Positions 7,388 through 16,324 are shown, numbered from the stretch's first letter. The stretch is DNA of 36,419 bases from Peptococcaceae bacterium (GCA_012517475.1 JAAYUV010000103.1:1-36419), one strand, 5' to 3'. Numbers and translations are program-made. The notes: generated by a model not told the origin, from the sequence alone.

Positions 7388-8518
7388 ATGTTAAGATACC
7401 ATCCAGAAAGATTCAGAGTAACGAGACCTTATGCAAAACAGATTGTGAATTTTTTTAGAAGCAATATTTCTGATGGGATTCCATCTATGGTACATTTACA
7501 AGAACTTAGTGGCATGATAATGAAAAAATATAACGAAGAATTAATGAAGCTTCCTTTTGAAAAACGGCCTCCCGATACGCGGCAACTCTCAAAAGAAATA
7601 TCATATGCGGTTCAATATGCGACATTTGTAATGTATGGCAGAAATATATTTCATTTTGAGCCTGATTTAACTGAAAAATTCAGACAAACTGATGTTGATG
7701 AAGTCCCCGTTTCCGCGCTCATATATCCATATAAGGTATTTTATATGAGTTTTGGCATTCAGGAAGATTTGGACTTATGGCACCAAGGATATTATGTTGA
7801 CGGAGCCTATATTGCTGCTCTTCCGGGTTTACCGTTACAAATCATACTTTCAACAGTTCGTAAGGATGTTGATTATAAAGATAAGACAAATTGGATCACA
7901 AATCCGGATAGATACTACTACCTTGCTTTAAATATTGACAATCCTGAAGCATCCATTTCCTTTGTAGTGGATCAGGCATTAGAGGAAGAAATTAAGTCTC
8001 ATGATGTAAGCCATCTACCGGATGAGTCAGGCGTATATGAAATTGATGGGCAGAATATTATGATGATTGATAATAAGCATAATTCAGCGGAATTAGATAT
8101 AAGTGATGCAAAGCAGGGATTCAATGTGTTTAAAGAAGCTCTTCGCCTTGTTATTAATGGACTTTGCTATGTTACCTCTTATCGAGAGGAAATTAAAGAA
8201 CAATGGCCGGATGAAACACCGAAGTTACTATTAGAGCGGTTGACTAACGCAACAAAAAACAGCAGCCGCCAAAAAATAAGGGCTGAGTTGACATCGCTGG
8301 GATATACAAAAGTTAACTTTTGCGGTAGAACAATTTCTAAAGACAAAGTAGAGCTTATTTCATCGGGGAAAGAAATTTCAGCACATTGGAGAAGGGGACA
8401 CTGGCGAAATCAAGCATATGGGCAAGGATTGAAAGATAGAAAACTGATATGGATTATGCCAGTGCTGGTTCGTAAGGATAAAGGGGAACCGGAATTAGGG
8501 CATATTTACAAACCATAA
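7388..8518 (+). CDS. Unknown protein with an AcrVA2-like C-terminal motif
   Basis: 376 aa from ATG 7388, chosen because AAGAAGGG lies 6 bases upstream; an ATG 33 bases earlier has no site. The C-terminus contains HWRRGHWRNQAYGQG, then KLIWIMPVLVR and a final GHIYK. As I recall it, the phage anti-CRISPR AcrVA2 ends in a similar block (RRGHW, a G-x-G turn and an R-W-x-P-x-x-V strand), and this C-terminal block is widespread in mobile elements. AcrVA2 lowers Cas12a production during translation. No Cas12a is present here. The middle has several Tyr-rich hydrophobic strands and no catalytic motif that I recognise. Possible roles are anti-defence protein, regulator, or part of the defence island. 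Family link moderate, function unknown. Confidence 0.5.
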   Translation: MLRYHPERFRVTRPYAKQIVNFFRSNISDGIPSMVHLQELSGMIMKKYNEELMKLPFEKRPPDTRQLSKEISYAVQYATFVMYGRNIFHFEPDLTEKFRQTDVDEVPVSALIYPYKVFYMSFGIQEDLDLWHQGYYVDGAYIAALPGLPLQIILSTVRKDVDYKDKTNWITNPDRYYYLALNIDNPEASISFVVDQALEEEIKSHDVSHLPDESGVYEIDGQNIMMIDNKHNSAELDISDAKQGFNVFKEALRLVINGLCYVTSYREEIKEQWPDETPKLLLERLTNATKNSSRQKIRAELTSLGYTKVNFCGRTISKDKVELISSGKEISAHWRRGHWRNQAYGQGLKDRKLIWIMPVLVRKDKGEPELGHIYKP

Positions 8519-8717
8519 GGCTTAAACTTCTTCAAAAATCGAGCAGCTCAAAGGTACATATAATTTCTTCAAAAAATCTCTAAACACTTTTTATAAAATT
8601 CGGGGTATAATATATAGGAAGCTTAAGTGAATGAATAGAGGAAAAATTTTTATAGGGCGTTTACCTGGTTTGGTGTATAATAGTATTAGTTGCAGATGAT
8701 TGAAAGAGGTGATACCC

Positions 8718-8900
8718 ATGGCAACCGTTTCATTTGACAAGAACATTGTCATAAGAGAGCCTGAAGCAATAGAAAGACTTGTTGAAGTACTTTCTTCAAA
8801 GGAAGCAAAACCAATAAACAAAAAACTTGCTTCCGACGAGGCTATGGCAAAGGGGGAAGAGTTATTAAAACAGTGCTTATCCCACTTGAAACGTTATTAG
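8718..8900 (+). CDS. Small antitoxin-like protein preceding a GNAT toxin
   Basis: 60 aa from ATG 8718 (MATVSFDKNIVIREPEAIER), with an AGAGGTG ribosome binding site. The N-terminus looks like a short beta strand (ATVSFDKNIVI) followed by two helices, a layout seen in small antitoxins. The gene overlaps the following acetyltransferase-like gene by 28 bases, so the pair is translationally coupled. A TATAAT at 8676-8681 lies upstream but has no good -35 at normal spacing. The antitoxin role is inferred from size, order and overlap, not from a recognised family. Confidence 0.6.
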   Translation: MATVSFDKNIVIREPEAIERLVEVLSSKEAKPINKKLASDEAMAKGEELLKQCLSHLKRY

Positions 8901-9448
8901 AAATGACTTCCGAAGAAACAGTAACGGAAGTCATTTCTACTTTTTATTGCTCTAAAGACCACGATATAGAGAGTTTTTTAAAGAAAGAAAACAAAGCTAT
9001 TTTATATGAGAGGAAAGCTAAAAGCCGTACATATTTTATCTTTGATGAAAATGGACTCGAGAATGGAAACTTTATTCTTCTGGCATATTTTTCGATTGCA
9101 ATGCAAACTTTAAAAATACCGAATGGTACAGCAGCATCTCAGATTAGAAAACTGGATGGTCTGTATGCTAAAAAGGGGTCCGAAGCAATAACGGAAATTC
9201 CCGCATTTCTTATAGGACAACTTGCTAAAAATGATGAGTATGCAGATAAAATTACTGGTGATGAATTACTGGAATATGCGCTTTCAGTGATCAGTAAAGC
9301 GCAGGGAATTGTCGGTGGCAGGGTGGTTTTTATAGAATGCCAGGACCAACCCCAATTGAAAGACTTCTATGCTAGAAATGGTTTTAAATATTTCAGAAAA
9401 GATCCGAATGATGGTTTAGTTCAAATGATAAGATTATTGGATAAATAG
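8873..9448 (+). CDS. GNAT-like acetyltransferase, probable toxin of a type II pair
   Basis: 191 aa from GTG 8873, with an AGGGGGAAGAG site about 12 bases upstream inside the antitoxin gene. The C-terminal half has GNAT features: a hydrophobic strand GGRVVFIECQ (about residues 146-155), then LKDFYARNGFKYF (about 161-173), which is the usual end of the fold that places a Tyr near acetyl-CoA. ENGNFILLAYFSIAM resembles the central strands. In related systems GNAT toxins acetylate the amino group of charged tRNAs and block translation. The small upstream gene would neutralise it. The acetyl-CoA loop (R/Q-x-x-G-x-G/A) is only loosely visible, near KAQGIVGG, so substrate and activity remain inferred. 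Confidence 0.68.
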   Translation: MLIPLETLLEMTSEETVTEVISTFYCSKDHDIESFLKKENKAILYERKAKSRTYFIFDENGLENGNFILLAYFSIAMQTLKIPNGTAASQIRKLDGLYAKKGSEAITEIPAFLIGQLAKNDEYADKITGDELLEYALSVISKAQGIVGGRVVFIECQDQPQLKDFYARNGFKYFRKDPNDGLVQMIRLLDK

Positions 9449-9530
9449 AAAATGCTAAATTGAAGATGTGTTGCTTAAAAATCTAACGATTAGGAATCCG
9501 AGTTTTCTTTTTATATAGAATAAAAGCTAA

Positions 9531-9570
9531 GAAGCCGTTTGCTTTATTTACTGGTAGAGCAAGCGGCTTC
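9531..9570 (+). terminator. Terminator hairpin after the GNAT gene
   Basis: A 13-bp stem GAAGCCGTTTGCT/AGCAAGCGGCTTC (one G-T pair), with a 14-base loop, lies 83 bases past the GNAT stop. The following T tract is interrupted (TTATATAT), so it may work weakly, and possibly in both directions. Confidence 0.6.
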
Positions 9571-9716
9571 TTATATATGAAAAGAGAACATAAGCGCAAA
9601 ACCTATGTCCTCTTGTTCATTTGATTATTTGGTTGTTATATGGATAATGCGAAACTCTGAACTGTTTCTGATGTGCAAAGATCCACCTTCCGTGCCCAGT
9701 AAGAAAAGTTATATTA

Positions 9717-11393
9717 GGGCTTGCTGAATAGCCCAAAGTCTCACCAAATGGTAGTTACTGGGAGAGTGGTGGTCTCCAAATCCTTACAAATAGCAAAGAG
9801 TAAAAATGGAAAAAGAGAACGCGAAGCCGATGCTCCAAGTTCATTACAATGAACTGTAGCATTATTTCGCTTTCGGATGTCTCTTTCAGCCGCGCCATTA
9901 TTCTACCCAGACCATATCGTCGCTTCCCGACCCCAAAGCCTCCTTCAATAGCATTACGTTCTTTCATATCTTGTTGTTCGATTCGTTTTTTGTTTTTGGC
10001 TTCTTGTGCTGCCGGGCGTCCGAGTGCTGGGCCACTGAGACGGATGCCATGTTGTTTACAATAGGCCCTGTTGTCTCGGTTGCGATAGATTTGGTCTGCT
10101 AACACGGCCTCGGGATAACATCCATAACGCTTTTTGTAGTCTTCCACAGCCTGTTTTAGATTGTTGCTTTCATTGAAAGGATTCCAACTGAGTTCGTCAA
10201 CGAACATGTATCCGTCCACCATGCTCACGGCAAGTTTCGCTCCAAACTCTGTTGGCGCGTTCGCTTTTCCCCGTACTATGGGACGAACATGGGGTTGGCT
10301 GATGCTGACGATTCGCTCGCTCACTTGATGCGTCTTTTGTGTATACATGCTTCGTTGCTGCTCATAAAGCAGGCGTATGGTTTCTAATTCTCTGGTCTGT
10401 CGGTTATCGAGTGTCCCATGACCATCCAGCTCAAGCAGCTTGTCAATGGTTCTTAGATTCCTTCCGAGAAAGCCCAATTGCTTTCCTATGGCTCTGCGGA
10501 TGGATTTTGCTTGAGGTTTTCTCTGTTTGGCTACACTCAAGTAGGCTTTGCGTGCTTTCTTTCGGTAGGTACGAGGCTTCTTTTTGAAACCCAGATTGAC
10601 ATGATAGAGGGCATCGATCATCGCTTCGCTCTTTTCACGAGCTTCGTTGAGTAGGGACAAATCCGTTGGATAACGGATATCTGCAGGAGCGCAGGTTGCG
10701 TCAAGCAGGAGCTTTCCTTTGTTCATAGGTTCTTTCGGCTTTGATTCAGCATGACTATCTTCTTGGGTGTCCGGTTGCACTTCTGGAACTTGAGCCGGTT
10801 GCTCTTCTGCACTCCCCATAGTGGGTGGATCGCCTGGATCCTGGGGGTCATCTGGCTTTTCCTCTTGTTCTGGTTCTTTCTCTTTGGCACAGATCATTTC
10901 ATTGATTTCCATCATCGTTTCTTTATCCAGGCGCTTACGGAAGTGGACCATTAAAGAAGGATCGAAAGGAGGCTCTTTCTGATAGCGTTTAAGCCCGATG
11001 AAGTACTGCATATACGGATTCTCAGTGATATGTTCCACGGTTTCTCTATCGGTGAAATCACATTTATCTTTGATAATGAGAGAACCCAAAGCCATACGCA
11101 AAGGTTTTGCCACTGTGCCGGTATCTGACAAAAAAAGTTCAGCATATTTCTTTTCAATCTTTTCCCATGGGATGAGTCCGGCAAGTTTGACCCAGCGATT
11201 CTCCGCGTTTAATTCTCCCTCAAAAGGGAGATCAAACTCTTTAATAACCATCTGGCCATTGGGTTTACGGTACATGTTATCCTCCAAGTGCAAGGGTTTT
11301 TCCCTTTTTCTCATGATTTCCTTGCACTAGAATTCGACGCACTAGGCCACAAACCCTTGTTATATTAGCACTTTCGAGTTATTCAGCAAGCCC
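9717..11393 (-). mobile_element. Complete insertion sequence, IS5/IS1182-like, about 1.68 kb
   Basis: Terminal inverted repeats GGGCTTGCTGAATA (9717-9730) and TATTCAGCAAGCCC (11380-11393) match over 14 bases. The outer flanks are an exact direct repeat TATATTA (9710-9716 and 11394-11400). If the outer A/T pair is counted as part of the repeat, the duplication is ATATT (5 bp). One DDE transposase gene fills the inside. Intact ends and an intact gene suggest a fairly recent insertion. It landed between the GNAT pair and the second Gabija-like module without breaking a visible gene. Confidence 0.9.
9755..11275 (-). CDS. DDE transposase of the insertion sequence
   Basis: 506 aa from ATG 11275, chosen because GGAGGATAAC directly precedes it; the ATG 39 bases upstream lacks such a site. 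The N-terminal part (MYRKPNGQMVIKEFDLPFEG through FIGLKRYQKEPPFDPSLMVHFR) is the InsH-like domain of IS5/IS1182-type transposases. A Glu/Pro-rich linker lies at about residues 135-185. The catalytic core has a first Asp in KLLLDATCAPAD, a second in AVLADQIYRNRDNR and a Glu in NAIEGGFGVGKRRYG. The enzyme cuts the element's inverted repeats for transposition. The DDE residues and the frame are intact. Confidence 0.9.
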   Translation of the reverse strand: MYRKPNGQMVIKEFDLPFEGELNAENRWVKLAGLIPWEKIEKKYAELFLSDTGTVAKPLRMALGSLIIKDKCDFTDRETVEHITENPYMQYFIGLKRYQKEPPFDPSLMVHFRKRLDKETMMEINEMICAKEKEPEQEEKPDDPQDPGDPPTMGSAEEQPAQVPEVQPDTQEDSHAESKPKEPMNKGKLLLDATCAPADIRYPTDLSLLNEAREKSEAMIDALYHVNLGFKKKPRTYRKKARKAYLSVAKQRKPQAKSIRRAIGKQLGFLGRNLRTIDKLLELDGHGTLDNRQTRELETIRLLYEQQRSMYTQKTHQVSERIVSISQPHVRPIVRGKANAPTEFGAKLAVSMVDGYMFVDELSWNPFNESNNLKQAVEDYKKRYGCYPEAVLADQIYRNRDNRAYCKQHGIRLSGPALGRPAAQEAKNKKRIEQQDMKERNAIEGGFGVGKRRYGLGRIMARLKETSESEIMLQFIVMNLEHRLRVLFFHFYSLLFVRIWRPPLSQ

Positions 11394-11526
11394 TATATTA
11401 AGGACGAGATTTTATGGAAAAGAAGAATATACTGTGAAAAAATGGAGTACTGGTATAACTTTTTATGGCCATTGTAAGAGAGTCGATACCATTTTCTCCT
11501 ATGTTATCATTTTGCATTATTATCTT

Positions 11527-13401
11527 TCAATCTACTACTAATCCCAACTGAACCAAATATCTTGATGGCATCTGTTTTTTTACAGCACCCCAAGGCATCA
11601 TCTTTTCGCTGGGAAAAGTAAGATAGCATAATCTTTTTGAGCGCGTTATTGATACAAACATATTGTGTTGTTCTTCGTCAAGCTGAACAGAATCGTTAAG
11701 AACTCTATAATCGGGAAATGTACCCTCGTTAAGCCCCATAATAAATACTACATCAAATTCAAGCCCTTTAGACATATGTACAGTAGATAAAGTTAGACCA
11801 TGTTCTTTTGAAGTGTTAGTAACGCCCAGGGCTATTGACCTCATCATATTAGAAAGATTTCGATCATCTACTGAAGAATTTTTAATATATGTATTCCAAC
11901 GGTCTACCCAAGCAGAATAATCGTTCAGTGTAAGAAGTCGCTCGTTATCGTTTTCAAAGTTATTTTCAACATTGCAATATTCTTGGAAGCAATCTAAAAC
12001 CCTATCAAATCTAAACATAGAACCAAGAGATTGTATAGTATCCCATGCAGCGTTAAGTACACTAGATGCTTGCTCCCCTATTACTGTTCCTAACAGCGAA
12101 TTGTGCTGCAATTCAGGAAAAGATGTTATTGAATTAGAGGTGATACCCAAAATTCTCCGCAATTCTAAAAAGTGAAGAACATCTTTTGGATTCATCAACA
12201 GGCGTAAACTTAAATCAAAAACCTTAAAAATAGTTGATTCACTATTGATGCCCTGATTAGCGGATGCTCTCAAATGGTAATCTATTTTTTTATCTAATAA
12301 TAGATTTTCAAGAGTTGCAAATACGTATTTATTACGAGCAAGTACAGCACATTGCGATAATTCAATGTTGTTACCCTCTATATCTGGATGTCCTTGCTCC
12401 AATAAAGCAGTCAGCTTCTCAATTATCCATAACGCTTCGCTTTCTTCATTATCAAACCCATTTATTGTACACTCTCCCAATATGGGTAACTGGCCTTCCA
12501 TTTCAAAGCTCGGTTCAATTTTCTTCGCTGCATCAATTACTGTCCGAGATGAGCGATAATTCTCAACCAAAACAAATTTACGCGCGTCATATTCTTTGGG
12601 GAAATTGTAAGTCATGAATTGACTAGATGATCCATTAAACCCGTATATTGCTTGACTAGGATCACCAACCATAAATATGCCGGATGATGTTCCGGCCAAT
12701 GCTTTAATGACCTCATACTGAGATCTGTTTAAGTCTTGCGCTTCATCCACGCAAATATGTTTATATATTCTTTGATAAATTCTTGCAACTGATTCTTTTT
12801 CAGATAGTATTCTATATGCGTATAGCAGTATATCATCAAAATCAATGGCATTTTGGGCAAGCATTAGGTTGTTATATTCTTGATATAATATTTGACTATT
12901 AGGTTTATGGGCATAATCTGCAGGGAATTTAAAATTTCTCTTTGCTTTGCTAAGTGATTCGAATAAATCTCGTAAACTTTTTGAATCGAATTTACCACCT
13001 TTAATACACTTTTGCTTTAACTGAGGGACACAATTCAGTGCTTCCTTAAAAATCTCCAGTCTATCTTCCGCAGATTCAAAAATATGTAAATCCTGGCTAA
13101 GTCCTATCGTCGTTCCATGCTGTAAAACTAGCTCCATACAGAAATTATGAATTGTTCCAACATATACCAACTCTTGCAATTGATCATTAGAATAGCTTTG
13201 TAACAAACGTTCTTTCAATTCGTTTGCAGCTTTGTTGCTGAAAGTAATTGCTAATACCTTTTCACCACGTTTACCCTCGGATAATAGTTTTCGGATGCGC
13301 TCTGTTAATGTACGTGTTTTGCCGCTACCTGCTCCTGCGATTACATAGCAATACATATTGGGGGCATCGACAATCTCTTGTTGCTTAGGTGACAAATTCA
13401 T
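11527..13401 (-). CDS. gajB-like: Gabija-like UvrD/PcrA-type helicase (GajB-like), module 2
   Basis: 624-aa superfamily 1A helicase with canonical motifs: Walker A AGAGSGKT (22-29), Ia AITFSNKAANEL (51-62), DEAQDL (219-224), GDPSQAIYGFNG (246-257) and NYRSS (281-285). Also present are TVHMSKGLEFDVVFIMGLNEG in part (540-560) and VSITRSKR (583-590). It is much more UvrD-like than the helicase of module 1. It follows an OLD-family gene with the same 3-base gap. The start ATG 13401 is preceded by GGGGG inside the end of the upstream gene, so translation is probably coupled. The alternative, a housekeeping PcrA, is unlikely given the length and this setting. Confidence 0.85.
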   Translation of the reverse strand: MNLSPKQQEIVDAPNMYCYVIAGAGSGKTRTLTERIRKLLSEGKRGEKVLAITFSNKAANELKERLLQSYSNDQLQELVYVGTIHNFCMELVLQHGTTIGLSQDLHIFESAEDRLEIFKEALNCVPQLKQKCIKGGKFDSKSLRDLFESLSKAKRNFKFPADYAHKPNSQILYQEYNNLMLAQNAIDFDDILLYAYRILSEKESVARIYQRIYKHICVDEAQDLNRSQYEVIKALAGTSSGIFMVGDPSQAIYGFNGSSSQFMTYNFPKEYDARKFVLVENYRSSRTVIDAAKKIEPSFEMEGQLPILGECTINGFDNEESEALWIIEKLTALLEQGHPDIEGNNIELSQCAVLARNKYVFATLENLLLDKKIDYHLRASANQGINSESTIFKVFDLSLRLLMNPKDVLHFLELRRILGITSNSITSFPELQHNSLLGTVIGEQASSVLNAAWDTIQSLGSMFRFDRVLDCFQEYCNVENNFENDNERLLTLNDYSAWVDRWNTYIKNSSVDDRNLSNMMRSIALGVTNTSKEHGLTLSTVHMSKGLEFDVVFIMGLNEGTFPDYRVLNDSVQLDEEQHNMFVSITRSKRLCYLTFPSEKMMPWGAVKKQMPSRYLVQLGLVVD

Positions 13402-13404
13402 CCA

Positions 13405-15243
13405 TTATACCCCCAATACAGATTTAATTTTTGCCATAAGCTCCATAATTCTTGGTGGAAACTTTCTATCTCCTTCACATTCTTCACAGATAGTGGTAGA
13501 TATGATCGCTGCGTATTTTGCTTTACCTGATTTCATGCAATCACATAAAGCTCTCCTTCGGCCGCCATCGGAAAGATAATCTCTAACTGGCATCTCCTTT
13601 ATGGATTGACCGCATTTTTCACAAGTTTTCCCTGTATTTCTTGGGGACATTGATTCTCCATGATGCTTTGATATAAATGCTTCAAAGAATGGGAGTTCAT
13701 ATTCAGCAAGTGTATCATACTCAAAAACGTTAATCGCTTTGATTATTTGCTCGTCATAGTCGTTATCCAAGAGGTATGTTTCGAAGTCAGTTGAGCCATC
13801 CAAAATAATAATGTTTGTGTATTCGTTTAAGTTTGGTTTATCATTAAGTCCTCTTAGTTTTTGGATGCTTGATTGTAGATCTTTTATAGCTGCGGGTTCT
13901 CCGTCGCTGAATATAAACCATTCTGCCCCTATAGATTCTAATATCCGCAAGAAGGGCAAATAATTTTTCCCACCGACACCCACGATACTTACACCAAGTT
14001 CAAACGGTTCTTTCCTGAAATATTCTTTAAAAAAAATCTTTAATGCCTGTTCTTCAGTTTCGCCTTCGGCGAGTACAGTTATATTCGAAAATAAAAGCTC
14101 TCCCCGGGTATTCAATACAAAACGCTCTATTTGTCGGAGTTCATCCTTTTGTAATTTTAAGGATGATATTGGATAACACTTTGATTCCGAATTTCTCAAA
14201 GCCACATATATCAAATCACTTAACTTTGATGAAGATAAAAGATAGGGTGAATGAGTAGTAATTATCCTCTGTCCCCCAATACCTAAAAAATCCTGTACCA
14301 ATTGCCGTTGTGAATGAGGATGAATATGCGCTTCGGGTTCTTCAAATGCCAACATACAAAAGTACGGGCTATCTTGGGCTAATTCAAGCCGCTTGTTGAC
14401 AATAGTTTTTAACGCTGAAAACACAGCACGACTTCTCGTTCCAAGTCCTAAATAAGAAATTGGGAAAGAAGAAGATGCCTCCTGTGTAACATAGATGTCT
14501 AATCCTTTGTATAACTCATCAACTTTTCTTGTGATTGGGCTAATCTCAACTTTGCTGTTCCTTGTATTAGTTGCAGAAGATAAATCAGTTGATACTTGTT
14601 GCAAGAATGGACTTTCGGCTAAAATTTTATCGCTCAAAACTGATAACGAATTTTCAATTTCGGTTCGAGCATCATTTGAAAGTTTGATTTTTGATATTTG
14701 TTTATTCCATAATGAAGCCTTATCACGTATATCTGACGCGATATCTCTTTGAGCGTCAAGAAGAATAAAGTCAAATGCAGATAACGTCCTAAAGCGCAGT
14801 GTATTACCAGCAACAATATCATCTGTATTCCAAACATTTATAACTTTTTTCTCACGAATATACTCTTCTCGATCAGTATCATAAACAAACTCAGTTCTAA
14901 AGCCAAAAAATTCATTATCGTCTTGATCGGATCTTATATTTTCTCCCAAATGTAGTGCCCATGTTTCATCAAAAGCCTTTACTTGCTCTTGGCGTTCATT
15001 TACCGGAATAAACAATAAGTCAATAACCACGGGTTTATTAGTTGAATTTGGATAATCTGGAGAAACAAAAACGTCTGTATGATCTATATTCCCGTTACCA
15101 AAAGCTAATTTTAATGCATATAAAAAGTTTGATTTACCACTATCATTCATACCAAAGAAAACCGAGTAAGGGTGAAGATATATGTCCACATCCCTTATTG
15201 AACGGTAGTTTTGAATATGAACGCGATGTAATTTGATATTCAC
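13405..15243 (-). CDS. gajA-like: Gabija-like OLD-family ATPase/TOPRIM nuclease with Cys-rich C-terminus, module 2
   Basis: 612 aa from GTG 15243 (AAGGAG site 8 bases upstream). The ATPase domain has Walker A GMNDSGKSN (31-39), a signature-like LGLGTRSRA (265-273), Walker B LAFEEPEAHIHP (298-309) and THSPYL (330-335). The TOPRIM part has LAEGETEEQ (391-399), VGGKN (423-427) and FSDGEP (445-450). After residue 535 there is an extension with CEKC (541-544), CDC (567-569) and CEEC (586-589). This could bind zinc and is not part of the usual GajA plan as I know it. It is only loosely related to the module 1 ATPase, so the two modules are not a recent duplication. Confidence 0.85.
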   Translation of the reverse strand: MNIKLHRVHIQNYRSIRDVDIYLHPYSVFFGMNDSGKSNFLYALKLAFGNGNIDHTDVFVSPDYPNSTNKPVVIDLLFIPVNERQEQVKAFDETWALHLGENIRSDQDDNEFFGFRTEFVYDTDREEYIREKKVINVWNTDDIVAGNTLRFRTLSAFDFILLDAQRDIASDIRDKASLWNKQISKIKLSNDARTEIENSLSVLSDKILAESPFLQQVSTDLSSATNTRNSKVEISPITRKVDELYKGLDIYVTQEASSSFPISYLGLGTRSRAVFSALKTIVNKRLELAQDSPYFCMLAFEEPEAHIHPHSQRQLVQDFLGIGGQRIITTHSPYLLSSSKLSDLIYVALRNSESKCYPISSLKLQKDELRQIERFVLNTRGELLFSNITVLAEGETEEQALKIFFKEYFRKEPFELGVSIVGVGGKNYLPFLRILESIGAEWFIFSDGEPAAIKDLQSSIQKLRGLNDKPNLNEYTNIIILDGSTDFETYLLDNDYDEQIIKAINVFEYDTLAEYELPFFEAFISKHHGESMSPRNTGKTCEKCGQSIKEMPVRDYLSDGGRRRALCDCMKSGKAKYAAIISTTICEECEGDRKFPPRIMELMAKIKSVLGV

Positions 15244-15476
15244 TTTCTTTCACTCCTTAGCTTCAGTTTGAATATATCGGTCCACAAAATGGTTTCCGAA
15301 TCTTTGAACCAATTTAGATAAATTTCTCACTCTTTATCTTACCAATTTCATAACGTAGGATAGGAAGTTTCGAAATACCGCCTTAAAAGAATATGGTCAT
15401 TTTTTCCCGCATGTAGCCAGACTGATAGTACGCGAATGATATTCTCAACTTCGCCTAATAGACATAATCAGACTGA

Positions 15477-15716
15477 CTATTCTATTTTAACCCTATATTT
15501 CTGCTGTCCGGAGGAAGTTTTCTCAATCGCTTGTATAAAATCCTTTGATGTATTTACATAATTTAAAAACAATGTACCAAGCAAAAGACGTTGGCTTCTA
15601 GAAATCCGGTTCCATTCATAGCCTTTGAATAAATCTCTTACAAGGAAAACTTCCCCTTGATTCAAGTTTTCTGTTTCTTTAATTGCATTATTTAGAAGAT
15701 CATTTACATCCGGCAT
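15477..15716 (-). CDS. DUF1413 family protein
   Basis: 79 aa from ATG 15716, preceded by GGAGG 7 bases upstream. The sequence EVFLVRDLFKGYEWNRIS followed by RLLLGTLFLNYV is characteristic of the DUF1413 family, small proteins of Bacillota with no known activity. It lies on the same strand, 233 bases upstream of the second OLD-family gene, so it could share its transcript; I saw no terminator between them. Whether it takes part in defence is open. Confidence 0.7.
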   Translation of the reverse strand: MPDVNDLLNNAIKETENLNQGEVFLVRDLFKGYEWNRISRSQRLLLGTLFLNYVNTSKDFIQAIEKTSSGQQKYRVKIE

Positions 15717-15820
15717 TAAAAAACCTCCGTATAATATCAATGAAGACAATGTTATTAATATGATTTTACCACCTATATGAATTTATTTCCATTAATTTGT
15801 GCGCAACTCTATATATAAAA

Positions 15821-15850
15821 AGAGAACACCGGATAAAACCGACATTCTCT
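15821..15850 (-). terminator. Minus-strand terminator in decayed region
   Basis: Read on the minus strand, AGAGAATGTCGG pairs with CCGGTGTTCTCT over 12 positions (three G-T pairs), with a 6-base loop and a following TTTT-ATATA tract. It would end transcripts coming from the right, including the short remnant at 15910-16026. Confidence 0.65.
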
Positions 15851-15909
15851 CATCATTGCCCAGTCTTAAATTTGCTTCACACTGCGTAACATAGACATGC
15901 CTGAACACT

Positions 15910-16026
15910 CTAATCCACGCATACATTAAACATGTCCACACACTCCATATCCAACACAACGGAAACATCAATTTTATCTCTCAACACCTTATTCCTGGAA
16001 TCATCGCCATCTCTTGTGAAAGTCAC
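15910..16026 (-). pseudogene. Possible 3' gene remnant or small ORF
   Basis: A minus-strand open frame from a possible GTG at 16026 to TAG at 15910 gives 38 aa (VTFTRDGDDSRNKVLRDKID, then VSVVLDMECVDMFNVCVD). The upstream in-frame sequence is open for only 10 more codons and there is no ribosome binding site. A terminator lies 60 bases downstream, as expected after a real gene end. No family recognised. Confidence 0.25.
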
Positions 16027-16324
16027 ATATCGTGCAAAAATGCTGAAAACTAAGGATTTCTAAGATCTTTCCTTTGCATTCCTATTACGCACTCCACATG
16101 GTTTGTAAGGGCGATTACTTGCAGGCATTAAATATGGCGTCAATTTTAAAGCATTCACCGTCCGACATATTTGCTTAGGACGTTTTACAGATTGCTTTTA
16201 TAGGGACATGCACTACCAAGCAAGTAGTGGATAGAATTGGGGAAAATGAAAGCCTGCCATATTGCAGTAGGCAGACTTATTTCCCCCGTTTACTGAATTT
16301 TGTTTCATATTCTCGCTTCTTCAG

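Larger units (their letters stand above)
15717..16324. other. 608-bp stretch without a clear gene
   Basis: It contains a good minus-strand terminator (15821-15850) and a short minus-strand open frame that ends 60 bases before it (15910-16026). The rest shows no convincing coding, tRNA or repeat signal; much of it is probably decayed sequence. Confidence 0.4.

Noticed and set aside
3510-15243. The two helicases as housekeeping PcrA/UvrD
   Set aside because: Lengths (587 and 624 aa) are below the usual 700 or more, and each is coupled to an OLD-type nuclease gene.
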